From NCBI GenBank assembly GCA_012960465.1, contig DUBF01000098.1:38231-102230 (forward strand): 64,000 nt of DNA. Reading direction: 5' to 3'. A program made the translations under genes and the position numbers. The stretch's first letter is position 1. Every line of letters begins with the position of its first letter. The notes under the pieces are model-generated. The model searched no databases. It saw only the letters and a list, made by a program, of their open reading frames with translations, and was not told the origin of the DNA. Shown piece by piece: positions 8,907 through 18,247 of the stretch. The stretch is from Rhodospirillales bacterium. GTDB lineage: Bacteria > Pseudomonadota > Alphaproteobacteria > Rhodospirillales > UBA2165.

Positions 8907-11009
8907 TCAAACAAATTGAAAATCTTTAAAACCTTTTCCTTCTTCCGCTAGTCTTTTAAGTAGATTTGAGGGCTCCACCCAATCCCCATATTTTTTATTC
9001 AAATCACAAACCTTTTTATATACCTCGGGCAACCCAATGAGATCAGCATAAAACATTGGGCCACCCCAGTACCTTGGGAAACCATAACCATAATGCCAAA
9101 TGACATCGATATCACTTGAACGTATTGCCAAACCTTCTTCAAGCACTTTGGCTCCAGTATTAATCATCGAGTATAAATACGTTTCCAGAATCTCTTTGTT
9201 AGAGAATTTACGTCGCTCATAGCCGAGTTCAGCCGAGGTTCTAATGATTAAATCTTCGATAATTTGATCAGGTTCGCCTTTGCGGATACCATCAGCATAC
9301 TTATACCAACCAGCACTTGTTTTCTGACCATAACGTCCAGTTTCATAGACCCTATCAATAATGACTGACTGACGGCGACTACCGTATAATTTCTTCTGTT
9401 CTTGACGAATAAGAAAACGTACATCAACACCGGCTAAATCATTCATTGCGAAAGGTCCCATTGGAAATCCAAAATCATATATGACTTTATCGACCTGCCA
9501 AGGAAGAGCTCCTTCTTCAACCATAAACTCAGCAATGCGAGCTGAAATATGCAACATACGATTACCAACAAAACCATCACCAACCCCGACTAGAACGCCA
9601 GTTTTTCGAATTATTTTAGCAAGTCCCATAATGGTAGCAATGGTCGCTTTTGAACTTTTTTCGGTCCGAACGTTCTCAAGTAATTTCATTATATTAGCAG
9701 GGCTGAAAAAGTGAGTTCCACAAACCTTATCAGGACGCTTAGTCACGCTTGCTATTTCATTTATATTTAGAGTAGAGGTATTGCTTGCAAGAATAGTTTC
9801 TGGCTTGCAGACCTTGTCTAGCTCAGTAAAAATTTTCTTTTTTAAATCCATATCTTCAAAGACGGCCTCGATTACAATATCAACGTCCGCTATATCTTTA
9901 TAATCTGTTGTACCCGAAATTAAGTTAAGGCATTTATCCATATTATCTTGCATAATTCGGCCGCTTGAAACCGAACCAGCATAATTATTTCGAACCTTCT
10001 CAAGGCCAGCCGCAAGTGAAACTTGATCAACATCAACAACAACAACAGGAATACCAGCATTAGCAAAATTCATTGCAATCCCGCCGCCCATTGTTCCACT
10101 CCCAATAATCGCAGATTTATTAATCTTTTGAATTGGGATATCTTTTGGAATATCTGGAATTTTTGCAACCGTACGCTCCGCAAAAAACATATAGCGCATA
10201 GATTTTGCTTCATTACTATCCCGCAAACGTACAAAGACTGCCCGCTCATTTTCTAAACCGGCTTTAAAATCCATTGTCGTCGATGTTTCAACTGTATTGA
10301 TGCATTCAAAAGGTGATTCCATATTACGAGATTTCTTAGCAATTTTTTTACGCCAATCTTCAAATATTTGTGGGTCAATATTCGTTACTTTTTCATTTAA
10401 TTCGGACGTACGACGTGGCTCCTGACCGCTATCCGCTTTTTCCTCAGCAAATTCAATCGCTCTAGCCAACAAATCGCCTTCTACGATTTCATCAATCGCG
10501 CCCGCTTCAAAGGCCCTCTTTGCATCTATCGGTTTTCCGATAACTATCATTTCAAGAGCCAATTCTACTCCAACCAAACGAGGTAGTCGCTGAGTACCGC
10601 CACCGCCAGGAATAAAACCAAGATTAACTTCTGGCTGACCAACCTCTATAGTTGGCGCTGCCAATCGATAGTGACAGCTCATAGCGAGTTCCATCCCACC
10701 TCCCAGAGCTAGGCCATTCATTGCAACGACAACAGGCTTTGGTGATTGTTCGATATCTTGGATAAGATCTTCAAGTTCCGGGACACCTTCAGGTGTCTCC
10801 TTGCCAAATTCACTTATATCTGCACCCGCTACAAATATACGGCCCTCGCCAGTAATAACGACAGCTTTACAATCTTCGTCATTCATACATGCTTTCAAAT
10901 ATTGCGAGAGCCCCTTCCTAGTCGCAAAACTTATGGCATTTGCCGGTGGATTATTTATAGTAATAACGCCTATACCGCCTTTTTCTTCAAAATTAATAAC
11001 ATCGGTCAT
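8907..11009 (-). CDS. Fatty-acid beta-oxidation multifunctional enzyme (enoyl-CoA hydratase / 3-hydroxyacyl-CoA dehydrogenase)
   Basis: A 700-residue FadB/FadJ-like or peroxisomal-type bifunctional enzyme. Residues ~1-185 are a crotonase domain with the oxyanion-hole segment GRIFVAGADISEF and catalytic-Glu regions GGGMELAM and QPEVNLGFIPGGGGTQR. Residues ~290-580 are the NAD-dependent dehydrogenase: Rossmann motif GSGTMGGGIAMNFANAG and the HFFSPANIMKLLE block with the catalytic His. A second C-terminal HAD domain follows. Together they hydrate enoyl-CoA and oxidise 3-hydroxyacyl-CoA. No thiolase partner is adjacent. It could serve fatty acids or the CoA esters made downstream of the 3-oxoadipate route. 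Confidence 0.93.
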   Translation of the reverse strand: MTDVINFEEKGGIGVITINNPPANAISFATRKGLSQYLKACMNDEDCKAVVITGEGRIFVAGADISEFGKETPEGVPELEDLIQDIEQSPKPVVVAMNGLALGGGMELAMSCHYRLAAPTIEVGQPEVNLGFIPGGGGTQRLPRLVGVELALEMIVIGKPIDAKRAFEAGAIDEIVEGDLLARAIEFAEEKADSGQEPRRTSELNEKVTNIDPQIFEDWRKKIAKKSRNMESPFECINTVETSTTMDFKAGLENERAVFVRLRDSNEAKSMRYMFFAERTVAKIPDIPKDIPIQKINKSAIIGSGTMGGGIAMNFANAGIPVVVVDVDQVSLAAGLEKVRNNYAGSVSSGRIMQDNMDKCLNLISGTTDYKDIADVDIVIEAVFEDMDLKKKIFTELDKVCKPETILASNTSTLNINEIASVTKRPDKVCGTHFFSPANIMKLLENVRTEKSSKATIATIMGLAKIIRKTGVLVGVGDGFVGNRMLHISARIAEFMVEEGALPWQVDKVIYDFGFPMGPFAMNDLAGVDVRFLIRQEQKKLYGSRRQSVIIDRVYETGRYGQKTSAGWYKYADGIRKGEPDQIIEDLIIRTSAELGYERRKFSNKEILETYLYSMINTGAKVLEEGLAIRSSDIDVIWHYGYGFPRYWGGPMFYADLIGLPEVYKKVCDLNKKYGDWVEPSNLLKRLAEEGKGFKDFQFV

Positions 11010-11048
11010 TATTTAGCAATCTTTCTTTTATGAATTTTATATCTATTT

Positions 11049-12026
11049 TTATGCAAATCGGTCACGATTATGCGGTTGATTAAAATTAAGTTCCGGACCT
11101 TTAGCGACAATACCGCTGGGATTTACATTTGGCATAAGATGGTAGTAACCTCGCTTAATTTGCTCAAAATTAGTCACTCCTGAGATCCCAGGATATTGAT
11201 ACAGCTCCAAGGTAAAATTCCAAAGATTTGGATATTCATATATATGTTTTTTATTACATTTAAAATGACCAAAATAAACAATATCAAAACGCAGCAACGT
11301 AGAGAATAAGCGCCAATCCGCTTCCGTCAATCGATTCCCAATCAAATAGCGGTTGGAATTTAATCTTTCTTCTAACAGATCTAAGGTTGAAAATAATTTG
11401 TCATATGCTTCTTCATAGGCCTCCTGGGTTGCAGCAAAGCCAGTTCGATAAACCCCATTATTTATATTGAAATAAACTATATCATTGATTTCATCAATTT
11501 CTGCTCTCAAATCATCGGGGTAAAAATCTACTTTATTTTTGGTCAATCCATCAAAGGCGGAGTTGAACATCCTAATAATCTCGGCGGATTCATTATTCAC
11601 AATTGTTTGTGTTTTGATATCCCAAAGTGTTGGAACGGTTACCCTACCCGTATAAGAGGGATCAGCTTTAGTGTATAACTCATGTAAGTGATAAATGTTA
11701 TTTATAGTATCGGGAACAGCCCCCGGTTCATCATTAAAGGTCCATCCCTCATCCTTATAACTGGAACCACCAATAGAAATACTGATGATATCCTTTAGTT
11801 TTTTCAATTCGCGGAAAATAATTGACCGATAGGCCCAGGGACAATTGTGAGTTATATAGAGATGATAACGACCAATTTCCGCCTTATATCCTGATTTTCC
11901 CGATGGCCCAGCTGCGCCATCGTATGTCACCCAGTTTCGAAAACTACTTTCAGGGCGGACAAACTTTCCATCTTTATTTCGAAATTGATCATCATTTGAC
12001 CATTTTCCATCAATGAGCATACCCAT
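11049..12026 (-). CDS. Glutathionyl-hydroquinone reductase (Xi-class glutathione transferase)
   Basis: A 325-residue member of the YqjG/ECM4/PcpF family that reduces glutathionyl-hydroquinones to hydroquinones with glutathione. The catalytic cysteine is in the signature HNCPWAYRSIIFREL; most relatives have CPWAHR, so the His-to-Tyr change is a small variation. The C-terminal helical domain with RLTEADWRLFSTLLRFD is typical. It lies 40 bases downstream of the beta-oxidation gene on the same strand, read before it. A role in aromatic or quinone detoxification would fit the nearby aromatic genes, but that is inference. Confidence 0.9.
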   Translation of the reverse strand: MGMLIDGKWSNDDQFRNKDGKFVRPESSFRNWVTYDGAAGPSGKSGYKAEIGRYHLYITHNCPWAYRSIIFRELKKLKDIISISIGGSSYKDEGWTFNDEPGAVPDTINNIYHLHELYTKADPSYTGRVTVPTLWDIKTQTIVNNESAEIIRMFNSAFDGLTKNKVDFYPDDLRAEIDEINDIVYFNINNGVYRTGFAATQEAYEEAYDKLFSTLDLLEERLNSNRYLIGNRLTEADWRLFSTLLRFDIVYFGHFKCNKKHIYEYPNLWNFTLELYQYPGISGVTNFEQIKRGYYHLMPNVNPSGIVAKGPELNFNQPHNRDRFA

Positions 12027-12080
12027 TACATAATCTCCAACAAATAACCTAAAAAAGTATATAAAGAAGCTTATAATTTT

Positions 12081-12989
12081 TCATGTTTTAGAGCCCACTA
12101 TTTTTCGTTCTTTACGCTCACGCCGGGCGATATAAACAACGGAGGATAGAACGATGGAACCACCTATAAGTGTATAGATATTTGGCTCATCACCAAATAT
12201 AAAATAACCGACAATAGCTGCCCAAATCAGACGCGTAAAAGTGATTGGTTCGATAACACCAATATCAGAAAGTTTAATAGCCCAAGTAACTGCAAAATGA
12301 TTCATGATTGTGATGACAGACAATCCTATAATCCATAAAAATTGTTCCCAATTAGGTGCCTGCCAAAAATAAAATGCGACCGGGAAAGCAACAACAGTAA
12401 CCCAGAAAGCTTGAGAAAATACGATCGATCCAGGTGGGTCTGTCCTTGTAATAACTTTAACTAATAATTTAGTGACGGCAAAACAAAGAGCAGAAAAAAT
12501 AGCTGCCAAAACTCCAGGTGGAATACCTTCGACGGTCGGTCTAATAATTACCAGAGCCCCAACAATACCAACAATGAGAGCACCCCACCTCCAGGGTTCC
12601 GACTTCTCCCCTAAAAAAATAATCGCTCCCAAAACAGCAAATATCGGAGCCGTAAATCCTACAGCGGTATTTAAATCTAACGGTATTCGGGGTAAAGCCC
12701 AAAACCACCCAAATAGTGCCAAGGTAAAAAAAAACCCGTTAATAAAATGCAAGCCAGGCCGATTTGTTTTTATGCCTGTAATACCTTTGCGCAAAATCCA
12801 TGGCAAAAGAAGTAAAACCATAAAAAATGCCCGGATAAAGGTTATGAAGAATGGATGGAGTTCTTGGCCAAGTTGTTTACCAATAGCCCCATTCACACTA
12901 AGCATTAGGCCCGAAATAATTACTAATGCTATACCAATAAAACTATTTGAGTATCTACCAAAGTAATTATTTTTACTTGAAATTAGCAA
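12081..12989 (-). CDS. EamA/DMT-family permease
   Basis: A 302-residue inner-membrane protein with about ten hydrophobic helices arranged as two EamA repeats, the usual architecture of drug/metabolite transporters. Visible EamA features include TAVGFTAPIFAVLGAIIFLGEK at the end of the first repeat (read in parts: GFTAPIFAVLGAIIFLGE) and PITFTRLIWAAIVGYFIFGDE in the second. Substrate is unknown; relatives export amino acids, nucleobases or metabolites. It sits between the glutathionyl-hydroquinone reductase and the pca operon, all on the minus strand. Confidence 0.85.
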   Translation of the reverse strand: MLISSKNNYFGRYSNSFIGIALVIISGLMLSVNGAIGKQLGQELHPFFITFIRAFFMVLLLLPWILRKGITGIKTNRPGLHFINGFFFTLALFGWFWALPRIPLDLNTAVGFTAPIFAVLGAIIFLGEKSEPWRWGALIVGIVGALVIIRPTVEGIPPGVLAAIFSALCFAVTKLLVKVITRTDPPGSIVFSQAFWVTVVAFPVAFYFWQAPNWEQFLWIIGLSVITIMNHFAVTWAIKLSDIGVIEPITFTRLIWAAIVGYFIFGDEPNIYTLIGGSIVLSSVVYIARRERKERKIVGSKT

Positions 12990-13156
12990 AATTGATTGTT
13001 TTCCATTTATATGATTATTCAGCAGATTTGAAAGATTTCAAACAAATTAAAACAATGAATACTGCTAAAATTTATAATCACTATTTAACTTATTTATATA
13101 GCGTATAGCTAGGATCTTAATCTTGGGTCATATTTGTCCAGATTGCAAAGCTCAGT

Positions 13157-13528
13157 CTATAGGCTATTGAAAACATCCTGAGCCCAGTGAAATGCCGAGT
13201 TAGCAGCAGGTACGCCAGCGTAAATAGCGCTTTGCAATATAACTTCCTTAATTTCATTCTTTGAAAGTTCATTGTTCAGCGCAGCTTTAACGTGCAGTTT
13301 GAATTCATCTTCGCGATGAAGTGCAATCATCATAGCTAGGGTAATGCAGCTTCTTGTTTTTCTCTCCAGACCTGGCCTAGTCCAAATTTCACCCCAGGCA
13401 TATCGTGTAATTAAATCCTGAAATTCTTCCGTAAATTCATCTTTTTTACTTTCAGCTCGATCTACGTGCTTTTCACCTAAAACTTCCCGTCGAACTTTCA
13501 TTCCGTTATTAAAAATTTCTTTTGCCAT
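13157..13528 (-). CDS. pcaC: 4-carboxymuconolactone decarboxylase PcaC
   Basis: Decarboxylates 4-carboxymuconolactone to 3-oxoadipate enol-lactone in the protocatechuate branch of the beta-ketoadipate pathway. The 123-residue protein shows the family blocks ITRYAWGEIWTRPGLERKTR, LAMMIALHREDEFKLHVKAA and YAGVPAANSAFHWAQ. It is a stand-alone PcaC rather than the PcaD-PcaC fusion (PcaL) known in actinobacteria. It is the last gene of pcaHGBDC, 11 bases after pcaD. Confidence 0.95.
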   Translation of the reverse strand: MAKEIFNNGMKVRREVLGEKHVDRAESKKDEFTEEFQDLITRYAWGEIWTRPGLERKTRSCITLAMMIALHREDEFKLHVKAALNNELSKNEIKEVILQSAIYAGVPAANSAFHWAQDVFNSL

Positions 13529-13539
13529 ATTAATAATCC

Positions 13540-14322
13540 TTACTCTAGAAGAAAATCCATAACAGCGTTATTAAACTCGAGCGGCTTTTCGATATTCGAT
13601 AAATGGGCAACCCCTTTTATAATAGTCAACCTTGACCCGGTTATTTCCTGATTAATTAATTCACTATGCAAAACTGGCGTTGACGGATCAAGTTCACCAG
13701 CAATTATCAAAGTTGGGTTATTTATTTTCGCCAATTGACGGGTAAGGTTCATATCACGGACGGCTGCACAACATCCTGTATATCCCGAAATCTCGCAGGT
13801 AGTCATCATCGATTTTAACAATCCAATTTTTGGAGAATTTTTTTCTCTAAATTCTTCCGACAAAAATCTTGCAAGTCCAGCATCCACAATGGAAGCCATC
13901 CCTTTGGTCTTAACCGTATCAATCCGTTCTTGCCACGGATCTGATGGACTCAAATCAGAAGAAGTATTACAAACCACCAATTTATCAACTCGATCCCCAG
14001 CATGGATCCCTAGCCACATAGCAACCATTCCTCCCAGAGAAATACCACAGAGACTTGCTCTACTAATCTCTACATGATCCATAAGTGAAAGAATATCATT
14101 CCCAATATCATCTATCGAATACTCCCCCTCGGGTGAAGATGAGCCCCCATGCCCACGATTATCATATCTCAGGACCCTGAAATGATCAGTAAAACTTAAA
14201 ACCTGCTCTTCCCATAATTGTAGATTGGTAGTCAAGGAATTTGAAAGTATTAGTATTGGCAAATTCTTATTACCATCCCAGCGATAGTTGATATCAGCAC
14301 CATTAATATGAGCTAAAGGCAT
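13540..14322 (-). CDS. pcaD: 3-oxoadipate enol-lactone hydrolase PcaD
   Basis: Alpha/beta hydrolase (about 260 residues) that opens 3-oxoadipate enol-lactone to 3-oxoadipate. Nucleophile elbow CGISLGGMVAMWLG, oxyanion region ILILSNSLTTN, acid-containing IIAGELDPSTP and catalytic His in IKGVAHLSNIE are all present. The ATG at 14322 has GAGGGG eight bases upstream; the longer in-frame start at 14370 would overlap pcaB by 32 bases and is not favoured. It lies between pcaB and pcaC in the pca operon, which fixes the substrate among many similar hydrolases. Confidence 0.93.
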   Translation of the reverse strand: MPLAHINGADINYRWDGNKNLPILILSNSLTTNLQLWEEQVLSFTDHFRVLRYDNRGHGGSSSPEGEYSIDDIGNDILSLMDHVEISRASLCGISLGGMVAMWLGIHAGDRVDKLVVCNTSSDLSPSDPWQERIDTVKTKGMASIVDAGLARFLSEEFREKNSPKIGLLKSMMTTCEISGYTGCCAAVRDMNLTRQLAKINNPTLIIAGELDPSTPVLHSELINQEITGSRLTIIKGVAHLSNIEKPLEFNNAVMDFLLE

Positions 14323-14338
14323 TTCGTTTTCCCCTCGA

Positions 14339-15652
14339 TTATTTAATGGCAGATGTTCCCAAATATCCATCTAAGACCAGCATTTGATCCAACTCATCTA
14401 CTGAAATTTCATTCATAATGCGTTTATCTGACTTAAGTATTTCTGATAGGTGTGTGTTTTGAAAAGAAGCTTTGTTGCATGCTTCGTCAATAATCTCACT
14501 AGCCTTTGCCTTACCAACTTTCTTTGATAATTCAAGCATCACTCTTTCCGACATGAATAGACCATTTAACGCATCAAGGTTATATTCCATCTTTTCTGGA
14601 TTTACCTCTAAACCCTCACACATATCGGCTACGGCTGATATTGAGCCAGCAGCTGCCTCAAATATAGCAGGAATTGTAACCCATTCTACTTGCCACCCGC
14701 CAAGGGCTCTCTCATGCTCGTGCGGCATAGCATCGAGAAGGGTCGCTAGTAAATGAGGCGTTCGTTTGGCTCCTGCTAGAGCTACAAGACAATTCACGGG
14801 GTTTCGCTTATGAGGCATTGCAGAAGATCTACCCCTGCTTGAATCTGATTTCTCTGAAACCTCACCAACCTCGGCCTGCAGTAAAAGCGAAATATCCAGA
14901 GCTATCTTTCCGAGTCCGCCAACTAATATTGAAACGGAAGAGCATAAGGCCACAATCCGATCGCGATGGGTATGCCATACGTCATCAGGTAAACCCAGCT
15001 CTAATATCTCGGATAGAGACTCTCTGACCCTTTGGCCATCAGGTCCTAGTGAAGATAAGTTTCCTGCCGCTCCACCAAACTGCAGCACAGAAGCCTCAGT
15101 CGCATTAATCTCAATCCTTTTCCAGTTCCGTAGTAACGCTGACTTCCATCCCAGAACCTTCTGCCCAAATGTTATGGGAACCGACGGCTGGAGTAGAGTG
15201 CGTCCAATCATAATTTGATTACCATACTTATTTATAAGATTTTCCAATGCAGAAACTAGGCGTTGGACATCCCTTTCGAGTATAACTAATGCTTTTTTCA
15301 ACTGAATTATTATTGCGGTATCAATTACGTCTTGGCTCGTTGCTCCATAATGGACCCAACCAGAAGCAGGCTTATCTTTAACTGCAACTAAGTTGGTAAG
15401 GTGTTGAACAAGCGGTACAACGATGGTTCCATGCTGGCTAGCTAACTCTGATAAGTCAGGAATAGAGAACTTAGAAACTTGACAATACTTTGCTATGGCG
15501 TCAGCTATAGCTGGTTCAAATATATTACACTTGGACCCAGCCGCAGCTAAAGCTTTCTCAAAATCAAGCATAGCTTGCAACATTCCTATGTCATCAAATA
15601 TAGACATCATCTGAGGCGTAGTAGTCATTCTTCTAAAGATTTGGTTTGTCAT
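14339..15652 (-). CDS. pcaB: 3-carboxy-cis,cis-muconate cycloisomerase PcaB
   Basis: Fumarase/aspartase-superfamily enzyme (437 residues) that lactonises 3-carboxymuconate to 4-carboxymuconolactone. The superfamily signature loop is visible as SSAMPHKRNPVNC (GSSAMPHKRNP type), together with HYGATSQDVIDTA and the MIGRTLLQPSVPITFGQK block characteristic of PcaB and adenylosuccinate lyase relatives. Position in pcaHGBDC excludes adenylosuccinate lyase. It follows pcaG by 44 bases. Confidence 0.94.
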   Translation of the reverse strand: MTNQIFRRMTTTPQMMSIFDDIGMLQAMLDFEKALAAAGSKCNIFEPAIADAIAKYCQVSKFSIPDLSELASQHGTIVVPLVQHLTNLVAVKDKPASGWVHYGATSQDVIDTAIIIQLKKALVILERDVQRLVSALENLINKYGNQIMIGRTLLQPSVPITFGQKVLGWKSALLRNWKRIEINATEASVLQFGGAAGNLSSLGPDGQRVRESLSEILELGLPDDVWHTHRDRIVALCSSVSILVGGLGKIALDISLLLQAEVGEVSEKSDSSRGRSSAMPHKRNPVNCLVALAGAKRTPHLLATLLDAMPHEHERALGGWQVEWVTIPAIFEAAAGSISAVADMCEGLEVNPEKMEYNLDALNGLFMSERVMLELSKKVGKAKASEIIDEACNKASFQNTHLSEILKSDKRIMNEISVDELDQMLVLDGYLGTSAIK

Positions 15653-15696
15653 TTCGTTCAGTTTTTTATGGAAAGAAAAGATCTGTAGCTCTTCAT

Positions 15697-16278
15697 TTAA
15701 ACATCAAAGAAAACTGTCTCCATCTTACCTTGCAAGTGAATATCGAAAGTATATTCAAGGATTCCATCATTACCTTCTTTGCGCTGCGCGATGAGTGTGT
15801 TCCGGGCAGAATCATCATCGATTGAATTAAGTACGGAATCCTCAGTATTAGCTTTTACCTCGTCTGAGAAATAAATACGTGTCACCTGTTGTTTTAGCAT
15901 ACCACGGGCAAACACATTCACAGATACATGGGGAGCCTGAAGCGTATTACCGCGACCAGGAACCCGACCTGGTTTTAATGTTATAAAAAAGAAATGACCA
16001 TCTTTATCTGTACAAGACCTGCCAAAACCAGAAAAATCATTTATTATTTCGAAATCTGATGTGTCTTCTGGATGATCATATTTCCCAAATATATTTGCCT
16101 GCCAAATTTCGATTACTGCATCCGGAACCACCTGACCTTCTCCATCATAAACACGGCCAGACAGCTTCAGAGCACCTTCCACCGTTTCAGGGACAATATA
16201 TTCCTGACCATCCGCTTTAAGTGCAATGGTAAGAAATGGACCCACAGTTTGCGAAGCTGTTATACCTAATTTGCTCAT
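15697..16278 (-). CDS. pcaG: Protocatechuate 3,4-dioxygenase alpha subunit PcaG
   Basis: A 193-residue intradiol dioxygenase subunit. The alpha subunit helps form the protocatechuate pocket while iron is bound by the beta subunit. Blocks LSGRVYDGEGQVVPDAVIEI, FGRSCTDKDGHFFF, LKPGRVPGRGNTLQAPH and VNVFARGMLKQQVTRIYF are typical; the iron-binding Tyr/His set is replaced, as expected for PcaG. It starts 2 bases after pcaH, with AGGA upstream of the ATG, so the subunits are translated in step. Confidence 0.95.
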   Translation of the reverse strand: MSKLGITASQTVGPFLTIALKADGQEYIVPETVEGALKLSGRVYDGEGQVVPDAVIEIWQANIFGKYDHPEDTSDFEIINDFSGFGRSCTDKDGHFFFITLKPGRVPGRGNTLQAPHVSVNVFARGMLKQQVTRIYFSDEVKANTEDSVLNSIDDDSARNTLIAQRKEGNDGILEYTFDIHLQGKMETVFFDV

Positions 16279-16280
16279 GG

Positions 16281-16991
16281 CTAATCCTGACCTTCAAATG
16301 GTGTGGCTTCACGACCACGCAAAACAAAATCAAATTTAAAACTTAACGCAAAATCAGGTTCGGTGGTATCCAGATCAAACTTTGATATCATCCGCTTCCT
16401 GACAGCCTCGTCAGAAATTGAATTAAAGATAGGATCAAATGCGAAAAGCGGGTCATCGGGAAAGTACATTTGAGTGATTAAACGAGTAGCAAACGCAGGC
16501 CCAAATAAGGAAAAATGAATATGAGCAGGTCTCCATGCATTATAGTGGTTTCCCCAAGGGTACGCTCCAGGTTTAATAGTGGTAAACTTGTACTCCCCTT
16601 TTTCGTTAGAGACTATACGTCCCTTTCCAGTAAAGTTTGGATCAAGTGGAGCCGGATGCTGGTCAACCGCATGTTTATATCTACCAGCAGCATTACATTG
16701 CCAAATCTCAATTAAGGTATTCGGTACAGGCTTCCCATCCTCATCCAACACCTTCCCACTAACATAAATTCTCTGACCCTGAGCCTCTTGCCCATCAACA
16801 ATTGATAAATCACTCTCACCAGCATCTATTTTTTCATTCTTAAAAAGAGGACCTGTAACCTCAGTTAAAGTATGCTCAATTTTAATAGGTTTTCTCTGAG
16901 GAGACCTATGAACAGTACTCTTATAACCTTCATATCGAGCGGGCGGATGATCATTTTTGCTCTTCCTCGAATATTCTAATGGTTCACTCAT
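16281..16991 (-). CDS. pcaH: Protocatechuate 3,4-dioxygenase beta subunit PcaH
   Basis: Catalytic non-heme Fe(III) subunit that cleaves protocatechuate between its two hydroxyls to 3-carboxy-cis,cis-muconate. All four expected iron ligands are visible: Tyr105 (AAGRYKH), Tyr144 (PGAYPWGN), His157 and His159 (RPAHIHFS). Length (236 residues) is normal. It is the first gene of the pcaHGBDC operon, with GGAGTAGG just before the ATG. No pcaQ or pcaR regulator lies next to it in this window, and no pcaIJ/pcaF for the last steps, so those must be elsewhere. Confidence 0.96.
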   Translation of the reverse strand: MSEPLEYSRKSKNDHPPARYEGYKSTVHRSPQRKPIKIEHTLTEVTGPLFKNEKIDAGESDLSIVDGQEAQGQRIYVSGKVLDEDGKPVPNTLIEIWQCNAAGRYKHAVDQHPAPLDPNFTGKGRIVSNEKGEYKFTTIKPGAYPWGNHYNAWRPAHIHFSLFGPAFATRLITQMYFPDDPLFAFDPIFNSISDEAVRKRMISKFDLDTTEPDFALSFKFDFVLRGREATPFEGQD

Positions 16992-17171
16992 ATCCTACTC
17001 CTCAATAACTAAACCTAGCCAGAGACACCTAACCCAAATTTACCCTAGTAATAAACGTATGCACTTGCAATATAACGGCAGTTAGCCAACAAATCTTTTA
17101 TAAATCTAAAGCTTCCTTGAAATTCATATCTGTAATATGCAAAGAGCAACTCCAATTAACACTCACGAAGA

Positions 17172-17942
17172 TTAATTTAAACCAATAAAACCGTCATACA
17201 ACAGCTTTATACCGGTCGCAAATAAGAGTGTCATAATGGCACGATAGAAAAGGACATCATCAATTCTACGCTGAATCCAAAGACCAATAAAAATCCCGAT
17301 CGGGACAATCGGAAGTAGTATAAGTGACGTCGAAAGATTAGTAATATTAAACTGACCTAACCACCAATAGGGACCAATTTTTGCGTAATTAACGTATGTA
17401 TAAAATATTGCTAGCGTTCCCATGTAGATCGATTTATCAAGGCGCTGCGGGATCATGTATACATTTAGGGGCGGCCCACCCGAATGAGCAACAAAACTCG
17501 TAAAGCCACAAACTGCGCACCAAAAACCACCCTTAATGATATTGGGCCCAACGGGTGGAGGCGGAATTTTCTTACGTAAATAGTCAATAAACTTTAATGA
17601 AGAAAAAATAACCGCAATACTGCCAATAATTAGCTTAATAAATGCAGGGTCTAGATATTTAAAGCTAAGAGTTCCAACAATTACACCGATAGTCGCGCCA
17701 GGGATCATTATCGACAGGTTTTTTCGGTCCCAGGTTCTACGGAATGCCCAAATCGCAAAGATATCTGCAATACATATACTCGGTAATAACAAGGCAGCGG
17801 CTTGAGGTACAGAAACAACTAATGCCATTAAAGGAGTAGCGAGACTCCCAGTTCCTCCAATCCCCGCTTTAGAGATCCCAATAGTTATTACCGCGGGTAT
17901 TGCAACTAAATAGAATAGTGGATCGGTTATTAAGACTATCAT
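17172..17942 (-). CDS. TauE/SafE-family membrane permease
   Basis: A 256-residue membrane protein with about eight hydrophobic segments and the TauE/SafE (DUF81) hallmarks GIGGTGSLATPLMALVVSVP at the N-terminus and GFTSFVAHSGGPPLNVYMIP in the middle. Family members export sulfite, sulfoacetate or other organic anions. Its ATG overlaps the stop of the short upstream ORF (ATGA), so it is probably translated by coupling. It lies between the pca operon and dctPQM on the same strand; a link to aromatic or organic acid transport is inferred from that alone. Confidence 0.85.
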   Translation of the reverse strand: MIVLITDPLFYLVAIPAVITIGISKAGIGGTGSLATPLMALVVSVPQAAALLLPSICIADIFAIWAFRRTWDRKNLSIMIPGATIGVIVGTLSFKYLDPAFIKLIIGSIAVIFSSLKFIDYLRKKIPPPPVGPNIIKGGFWCAVCGFTSFVAHSGGPPLNVYMIPQRLDKSIYMGTLAIFYTYVNYAKIGPYWWLGQFNITNLSTSLILLPIVPIGIFIGLWIQRRIDDVLFYRAIMTLLFATGIKLLYDGFIGLN

Positions 17943-18139
17943 TTCTTATCTAACCTAGAACCATCAATGAGAACAGGAATTAACTTCAGTTTCCAGACGA
18001 TAGCCTTGGCTAACTTAACACTGATCGAAGTATCATCCAGCACAACTGTAGCCACGGGCTTCAAACCTTCCGAAGCAGCCGTAGCTAAGACGCCATCGTT
18101 GATAGCTTCAGCTTGGTCAAGTACAATTTTTGTCGTCAA
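17939..18139 (-). pseudogene. Truncated HbpS/GlcG-like (DUF336) ORF
   Basis: A 66-residue ORF whose first ~38 residues (KIVLDQAEAINDGVLATAA, then GLKPVATVVLDD) match the start of the heme-binding GlcG/HbpS fold, which is normally about 130-150 residues. The rest departs from the family, with only a possible DGSRLDK echo of the usual DG-x-SR/L segment, and stops where a full domain would be half finished. It reads as a 3'-deleted gene, although the short peptide still overlaps the downstream permease by ATGA and may be kept as a leader for translational coupling. Family assignment is moderate. Confidence 0.5.
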
Positions 18140-18247
18140 ATTCTCTCTATAGATTTTAGCTTGTAAGGGCTATCCCACCTAGATGCTATCCATGAAAAAT
18201 TCCTGACTGACTATGCCACGGAGCTTTTTGTTGCGTTAAAATTTTTC

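Noticed and set aside
12472-12966. Plus-strand ORF of 164 residues
   Set aside because: It is antisense to the EamA permease gene, is basic and low in complexity, and lacks a start site or homology.
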